A stretch of DNA of 18,605 nucleotides from JAVBPB01 sp031549965 (lineage in GTDB: Bacteria; Bacillota; Clostridia; Lachnospirales; Lachnospiraceae). Where the stretch lies: positions 1-18,605 of the forward strand of contig JAVBPB010000070.1 of the NCBI GenBank assembly GCA_031549965.1, given 5' to 3'. The first letter of the stretch is position 1. The number at the start of each line of letters is the position of its first letter. The translations under genes were made by a program, and so were the position numbers. Shown here piece by piece: positions 13,901-18,605 of the stretch. Under the pieces are notes generated by a model. The model did not search any database and was not told the DNA's origin. It saw nothing but the letters and a program-made list of their open reading frames with translations.

Positions 13901-14764
13901 ATGCTGGCAATTTATAAAAAAGAATTACGGTCATATTTTAATTCTATGATAGGATATATTTTTATAGCTTTTTTTCTAGTTATTGTCGGAATATATTTTA
14001 TGGTTTATAATTTGTTTAATGGAATGCCAAACTTTGAATATGTATTATCTCCAATAGCTTTTTTATTTATTATTATTGTACCGGTACTTACAATGCGTAT
14101 TATGGCAGAAGAAAACAGATTAAAAACTGATCAACTTTTGTTTACTTCACCTATTAGTATAACAAAAATTATATTAGGAAAATATTTGGCAGTATTTAGC
14201 ATGTTTTCTTTAGCCATGTTAATAACATGTTTTTATCCATTAATACTTTCTCATTATGGAAAAGTTACATATTTAACTGCATATTCAGGAATTTTTGGAT
14301 TTTTGTTACTTGGAGGAGCTTATTTAGCTCTTGGGGTATTTATTTCTTCACTTACAGAAAGCCAAGTAGTATCAGCAGTTGTTTGCTTTATTATAGTTTT
14401 ATTAACCTACTTAATGTCAGGAATTGCTTCTATGATACCGGCAGATAATAAAACAGCCTTAATTACATTTACAATAATTTTATTATTAATATGTGCAATT
14501 GTACAGTTAATGATGAATAACTGGGTAGTAACTATAGGATCATTTGTAGTTTTTGAAATTGCACTTATGGCTATATACTTTTTAAAGCCAACAATTTATG
14601 ATGGCAGTATTGTAAAGATAGCGGGCTGGTTTTCTGTGGTTGAAAGGTATAATACATTTCAAATGGGAATTTTAGATTTGTCAGCTATAATATATTATAT
14701 TTCATTTATATTCATATTTTTATTTTTAACAATACAATCCATTCAAAAAAGAAGATGGAGTTAA
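13901..14764 (+). CDS. ABC-2 type permease, GldF-like
   Basis: 287 residues, about six membrane helices. The N-terminal MLAIYKKELRSYFNSMIGYIF is the typical ABC-2 permease start (an amphipathic KEL-R-YF segment before helix 1). Between helices 2 and 3 is MRIMAEENRLKTDQLLFTSPI, the family motif (M-R-x-aeE-r-GT-e-LLltsPi). It is the membrane partner of the ATPase one base upstream. AAGGGGG before ATG 13901 is the ribosome site. The stop TAA is immediately followed by the next gene's ribosome site. Confidence 0.92.
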   Translation: MLAIYKKELRSYFNSMIGYIFIAFFLVIVGIYFMVYNLFNGMPNFEYVLSPIAFLFIIIVPVLTMRIMAEENRLKTDQLLFTSPISITKIILGKYLAVFSMFSLAMLITCFYPLILSHYGKVTYLTAYSGIFGFLLLGGAYLALGVFISSLTESQVVSAVVCFIIVLLTYLMSGIASMIPADNKTALITFTIILLLICAIVQLMMNNWVVTIGSFVVFEIALMAIYFLKPTIYDGSIVKIAGWFSVVERYNTFQMGILDLSAIIYYISFIFIFLFLTIQSIQKRRWS

Positions 14765-14782
14765 TTGAAAGGAGGCAATGTA

Positions 14783-16288
14783 GTGAGCGATAATAATATT
14801 AAAGAAAATGAAACAATAGAAGAAGTTAATGTAGATAATGAAGTTGCTATATCTAATAAAGACAACCTAATAAAGAAGTCTTTTCAAAGCAAAAAGTTTA
14901 AAAGTGGAGCTTATAGTACTTTAGTAACTATTGTAGCTATAATTATAGTGATAATGGCTAATTTATTTGCAGATGAACTCGATTTAAAATTTGATCTTAG
15001 TTCGGAAAAAATATTTACACTTAGCGATCAAACTAAGGAGATTTTATCTAATCTTAAAGATGATGTAACTATTTATCAAATTGTTACAAGTGGTAATGAA
15101 GATGTTAGCTGTATGGAAGTTATTAATAAATACAGTACACAGTCAGGTAAAATTAATATAATCCAAAAGGATCCGGTTGTATATCCTACCTTTACGGATA
15201 AATACTTAGGAACAGGAGAAACAATAACTGAAAACAGCTTTATTGTTGAATGTGGTAATCGTTACAAAGTTGTTTTATATAAGGATATGTTTGTACAGGA
15301 AATAAATATGTCTACATATGAATATGAAGTAACAGAAATAGATATTGAAGGAAGAATAACTCAGGCTATTATGTATGTAACGTCAAAAAACCTTCCCGTT
15401 ATGTATGAAATTGGTGGGCATGGAGAGGTTGCTTTATCAGAAAAGGTAACTGGACTGATTTCAAAGGAAAATGTTGAACTTAAGCAATTAAATCTTATGA
15501 CTGGAGGAAGCATTATACCAGAAGAAGCTAAAAGCTTAATAATTAATGCTCCAATGCGTGATTATACAACTGAGGAAGTAGATGCTATAATTAAATATTT
15601 AGAAAGTGGCGGTAAAATATTACTTTTAACAACATATACCAATAATGATATGACTAACTTTAATTCCCTCCTTGAATACTTGGGAGTTAAGCTTGTGGAT
15701 GGTGTTGTAATCGAAGGTAATTCAAGTTATTATTTACCGGATAGTCAGGCTTATTTAGTACCTAAAATTGAAGTTCATGAAATTACTACCCCAATAAAAT
15801 CAAGTGGACTTGGAATTATAGTTCCATTGTCTAAAGGTATTGAGATACTTGATTCAAAGAGAGAAACTGTTGATATTATTTCTCTTTTAGATACATCATC
15901 TGAGGCTTATTCTAAAGTTGATTCAACATCAAGTACAATTGAAAAAGCTGATGAAGATATTTTAGGACCTTTTAATTTGGCAGTTGCCATTAAAGAAACT
16001 TATGGTGAAAACGAGGCAAGAGTAGTTATATTAGGTTCAAGTATGATTTTGCAGGATGAACTTTTAACTTATAGTTCAGCTGGTAATTCAGACTTATTTT
16101 TAAATTCTGTTAGCTGGCTAAATGATCAAGAAAGCAGTATTTCCATCAGAACCAGAAGTGTTAAGAATGAACTTCTGTCTTTAACAGGTGCTGATGTAAA
16201 CTTATGGTCAATTATTACAATATTAGTTATTCCGGTAATATTCTTAATCACAGGAATTGTTGTATGGCTAAGGAGGAGAAAGAAATGA
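14783..16288 (+). CDS. GldG-family ABC transporter auxiliary protein
   Basis: About 501 residues. An acidic cytoplasmic head is followed by a membrane helix (STLVTIVAIIIVIMANLFA), a large extracytoplasmic domain and a C-terminal helix (IITILVIPVIFLITGIVVWL) with an RRRKK stop-transfer. The segments DLSSEKIFTLSDQTKEIL, VMYEIGGHGE, and a GGKILLLT-like strand after a Y-L-GG pattern match the GldG / ABC_transp_aux family. I set the start at GTG 14783: AAAGGAGG (14768-14775) lies 7 bases upstream. An in-frame TTG at 14765 would put that ribosome site inside the gene. The stop overlaps the next start (ATGA). Confidence 0.9.
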   Translation: MSDNNIKENETIEEVNVDNEVAISNKDNLIKKSFQSKKFKSGAYSTLVTIVAIIIVIMANLFADELDLKFDLSSEKIFTLSDQTKEILSNLKDDVTIYQIVTSGNEDVSCMEVINKYSTQSGKINIIQKDPVVYPTFTDKYLGTGETITENSFIVECGNRYKVVLYKDMFVQEINMSTYEYEVTEIDIEGRITQAIMYVTSKNLPVMYEIGGHGEVALSEKVTGLISKENVELKQLNLMTGGSIIPEEAKSLIINAPMRDYTTEEVDAIIKYLESGGKILLLTTYTNNDMTNFNSLLEYLGVKLVDGVVIEGNSSYYLPDSQAYLVPKIEVHEITTPIKSSGLGIIVPLSKGIEILDSKRETVDIISLLDTSSEAYSKVDSTSSTIEKADEDILGPFNLAVAIKETYGENEARVVILGSSMILQDELLTYSSAGNSDLFLNSVSWLNDQESSISIRTRSVKNELLSLTGADVNLWSIITILVIPVIFLITGIVVWLRRRKK

Positions 16289-17730
16289 GAAAGGGTAAGA
16301 ATTTAATTATTTTAGTTTTAATTCTTATTGTACTTATTGTTTCTTATGCATTCGTAAGTAAGATGAATAAAGAAAAAGAATCTAATGAAGGGGACAGTGA
16401 TGCAAATATAATCTCTGTTTCTTCTATAGACAAAACTGGTATTGATAAAGTGAATTACGTCAATTCATTAGGAGAAGTTACGCTGGTAAAAAAAGATGAT
16501 CTATGGAAATATCAAGTGGATGAAAATGCTAATTTAAATCAAGTAATAATATCTAGTATGTTAGATTATGTATCAGATATTAAAGCCGATAAAATAGTTG
16601 AAGAAAATTCCTCTAATTTATCTGAATATGGATTAGATAATCCAGGTATTACAATAAATGTATCTTCAAACAATGCAACAACCAAGGTTTATATTGGAAA
16701 TGAAACTCCTACTGGTAATGCTTATTATTTAATGATTAATGATGTTAAAACAGTATATTTAGTAGATGCGGATATTTTCACAAACTATAATAGAGGTTTA
16801 GCTGAATTAATTAGTTTGGATTCCCTTCCTGAAATTGATACCCAGTTTGCAACTCTTTTATCTATTGATAATAAAAATGGTGTAGATATTGATTTCACCT
16901 ATAAATCAAGCGGAGAAGAAAAGGAAATTATAGGAAGTACAGACTGGTACATTTCAAAAGCCTATAATTATACTGTTGCAGGAGAGCTTACTGGAATACA
17001 AACCCTGCTAAAGAGTATTGCAGGAATTCGTTTTACTAAATGCGTTGAGTATAATTGTCTGGATTTATCAAAGTATGGTCTGGATGCACCTGATTCAAAT
17101 GTTACTTTTGGTTATTATGTTCCAGAGGAAGAATTAGAAGAAGGCAATACTATTCCAAAGTTTAACTATGGCTCATTCAAATTATATATTGGAGATAAGG
17201 ACGAAGAATCAGGCAGTTATTACGCAAGGCTTGAGGGTTTTAATTCTGTAAATTTATTAGATGCTGAAATTGCTGAGAAAATTTTAAATATTTGGCCTTT
17301 TGAATATGTATCTAAAACATTGGATTTAGTAAATGTTGACACAGTAGACAGCATAAATATTGATGTAGACTCAATTTCTAATACAATGAGTATTGAAAGA
17401 GAAACACAACCTAATGAAGATGGAACAGAAACAGTAACTAATGTTTTTTACTTTAACAATAAGGAAGTTGAACAGAATAAATTTAAAGAGTTGTATGAAA
17501 AGTTAATATCAATTGAAGCGGCAGGGGAAATTGATCCGGCAAAAGAAAGTCAAGCAGAACCTTATTTACAAATTGTATTTCACAGGAATGTAGGAATAGA
17601 TACCTTTATAGTTCAAGTAATACCATATGATGTTAATTATTATAAGGTGAATTTAAATGGGGAAGAATTATTCCTTGCAGATAAAAGAGCTGTTGGGGAG
17701 ATTGTTGATGCAGTCAAGAATTTTAAATAA
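16285..17730 (+). CDS. DUF4340 domain-containing membrane-anchored protein
   Basis: 481 residues: a basic N-terminus, an uncleaved-looking anchor NLIILVLILIVLIVSYAF, then an extracytoplasmic part. Two DUF4340-like repeats are visible. The first has EYGLDNPGITINV...KVYIGNETPTGNAYYLM...VYLVDADI, and the second SKYGLDAPDSNVTF...KLYIGDKDEESGSYYARLEG...NLLDAEI. A third, looser segment ends VNYYKVNLNGEELFLADKRA. The ATG at 16285 overlaps the upstream TGA (ATGA), with AGGAGGAG just before. This implies translational coupling and assembly with the Gld-type transporter. Function is unknown; DUF4340 proteins regularly accompany GldF/GldG genes. Confidence 0.9.
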   Translation: MRKGKNLIILVLILIVLIVSYAFVSKMNKEKESNEGDSDANIISVSSIDKTGIDKVNYVNSLGEVTLVKKDDLWKYQVDENANLNQVIISSMLDYVSDIKADKIVEENSSNLSEYGLDNPGITINVSSNNATTKVYIGNETPTGNAYYLMINDVKTVYLVDADIFTNYNRGLAELISLDSLPEIDTQFATLLSIDNKNGVDIDFTYKSSGEEKEIIGSTDWYISKAYNYTVAGELTGIQTLLKSIAGIRFTKCVEYNCLDLSKYGLDAPDSNVTFGYYVPEEELEEGNTIPKFNYGSFKLYIGDKDEESGSYYARLEGFNSVNLLDAEIAEKILNIWPFEYVSKTLDLVNVDTVDSINIDVDSISNTMSIERETQPNEDGTETVTNVFYFNNKEVEQNKFKELYEKLISIEAAGEIDPAKESQAEPYLQIVFHRNVGIDTFIVQVIPYDVNYYKVNLNGEELFLADKRAVGEIVDAVKNFK

Positions 17731-17779
17731 GGGGTATTTTATATTTTAATGAAGTTTAAATTGGCTTTTGTCAAAGAAA

Positions 17780-17830
17780 AAGTCTATGTATGTTTAGTAA
17801 TATTAAACATACATAGACTTATTTAATTTA
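17780..17830 (+). terminator. Operon terminator
   Basis: A perfect 17-bp stem (17780-17796 with 17804-17820), a 7-base loop, then ATTTAATTTA. It lies 49 bases after the DUF4340 stop. The tail is not a pure T run, but the stem is strong. Confidence 0.75.
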
Positions 17831-17906
17831 TAGAATAATTCTAACAGCAATTATAAATGAGTTAAAAGCATTTTATTATTTGTAATATTGAAGTTGAATA
17901 GCAATA

Positions 17907-17935
17907 TTGACAATTTGTGATAGATATGTTAAGTT
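17907..17935 (+). promoter_or_regulatory. Candidate promoter for the right-end toxin gene
   Basis: A perfect -35 TTGACA (17907-17912), 17 bases, then TAAGTT (17930-17935), a weak -10. It would give a leader of about 320 bases before ATG 18263. Confidence 0.4.
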
Positions 17936-18262
17936 AAATGCGTGGAAATTAGAAAAATTTAACTAAAAATAGAATATTAAGTCAGATTTATAATGTAGGG
18001 GATGCTTTTAATAAATAGACCGTCTTTGTGAATATGTAATTCTAAAGGAATGTAAGGAACAAATTTAACAAATGATGAGTTATATAAAAATTTAGTAATG
18101 ATAACAAGAGGAAGATAGGACTAAAATCAGATTAAATAATTAATAATTGGATAATAAATTAATTAAAGCTATGGATGGAAATATCGACCTAAAAGCGGGA
18201 TTAATAAAAGAGAACTAAATAATAATTAACCAGCTTTACGAGAGAAGGAAGGATATGATATA
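17936..18262 (+). other. Long leader with degraded coding remnants
   Basis: There is no intact gene in these 327 bases. AAAGGAATGTAAG (18044-18056) repeats exactly the immunity-gene leader at 3168-3180. It is followed by a 20-codon open stretch, GTNLTNDELYKNLVMITRGR (18056-18115), with no start codon, and after a one-base shift IGLKSD. A tiny ATG frame of 15 codons (18171-18218, MDGNIDLKAGLIKEN) follows. These look like the remains of one or two small genes; no family is recognised. Confidence 0.4.
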
Positions 18263-18605
18263 ATGGGCTTGTTTAGTAAAATAAAGGAAATAGCAAACAG
18301 TGGAGTAGTAAAAGTGGTACAAGGAGTACTAGATGTAGCAGGATTTATCCCAGTGGTAGGAACAGTAGCAGATCTTGCAAATACGGCGATATACGTAGCA
18401 CAGGGAAATTATAAAGAAGCAGCCCTAAGTGCCTTATCAGCGATTCCGGCAGTAGGAGATGGAGTAGCAGCCTTAAATAAAGGAACGAAGCTTGTAAAAA
18501 TGGGAAAGAAAATGAGCAAAGCGGTGGATCTATTTAAGGATGGAAAGAAACTCATAACAGGAAAGTTTAATGAATTAATAGAACAGGGAATGAAAGCTTC
18601 AAAAA
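18263..18605 (+). CDS. Probable Rhs-type toxin N-terminus with hydrophobic pre-toxin region (3' truncated)
   Basis: ATG 18263 with AAGGAAGGA upstream; open to the window edge (114 codons). MGLFSKIKEIANSGVVKVVQ is followed by VLDVAGFIPVVGTVADLANT and IYVAQGNYKEAALSALSAIPAVGD, then a lysine-rich helix. The paired FIPVVG...IPAVGD helices separated by an xGNYxEAALSA turn are typical of the hydrophobic region of polymorphic toxins, where a membrane-related or delivery role is presumed. Similar segments begin Rhs proteins in Clostridia, so this is probably the start of a second rhs gene. Codon use (GTA, GCC, GCG, GGA) is less AT-ending than the housekeeping genes nearby, suggesting acquisition by transfer. 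The RHS part itself lies outside the window. Confidence 0.65.
   Translation, partial: MGLFSKIKEIANSGVVKVVQGVLDVAGFIPVVGTVADLANTAIYVAQGNYKEAALSALSAIPAVGDGVAALNKGTKLVKMGKKMSKAVDLFKDGKKLITGKFNELIEQGMKASK

Noticed and set aside
16204..16284. 27-residue N-terminal extension of the DUF4340 protein from ATG 16204
   Set aside because: It would overlap the GldG-type gene by 85 bases and place the AGGAGG site inside the gene; ATG 16285 with an ATGA overlap and a following membrane anchor fits better.

Overview
The window looks like low-GC Firmicute chromosome, most likely class Clostridia and plausibly Lachnospiraceae. This rests on the AT-rich DNA, strong GGAGG-type ribosome sites, TTG and GTG starts, a lysine riboswitch before dapA, and a Gld-like ABC operon with a DUF4340 protein. 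The organism assignment is an inference from content.

Left part (1-4105) is an Rhs polymorphic-toxin locus in an accessory, decaying state. It opens inside the 3' end of an rhs gene (core domain plus variable toxin tip). This is followed by a dead IS200-type transposase, a DUF5071-like immunity gene, an IS3-type relic and a start-less second Rhs tip with its own immunity gene. That second tip carries a copy of the core/tip junction about 84% identical to the main gene, so it reads as a stored alternative toxin cassette. An IS256-type relic and a 179-bp nested palindrome close the block.

Middle part (4162-7800) is housekeeping: typA on the minus strand, diverging from a tandem-OB single-stranded-DNA-binding-like gene and a CobO/BtuR-like P-loop ATPase that lacks the usual family tail. 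A 238-bp MITE-like element with 20/21 matched ends and a 9-bp target duplication sits between that ATPase gene and its probable terminator. Its internal palindrome begins with the same 18 bases as the palindrome next to typA.

From 7801 to 9115 is a second small accessory patch: an orphan DUF4274-like immunity gene and a start-less SAP/HeH-like fragment whose 3' end runs into the dapA promoter. The lysine pathway follows: consensus promoter, L-box riboswitch, terminator, dapA, dapB, terminator. A minus-strand, six-helix methyl-accepting chemotaxis protein starts at a TTG.

Right part (12919-17730) is a four-gene operon: ATPase, permease, GldG-type auxiliary protein and DUF4340 protein. It is closed by a 17-bp-stem terminator. 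The last 870 bases hold a consensus -35 promoter candidate, a degraded leader, and the 5' end of a gene with a hydrophobic pre-toxin-type N-terminus. This is probably the next rhs-like toxin gene, cut by the window edge. The housekeeping genes are therefore flanked on both sides by polymorphic-toxin DNA.
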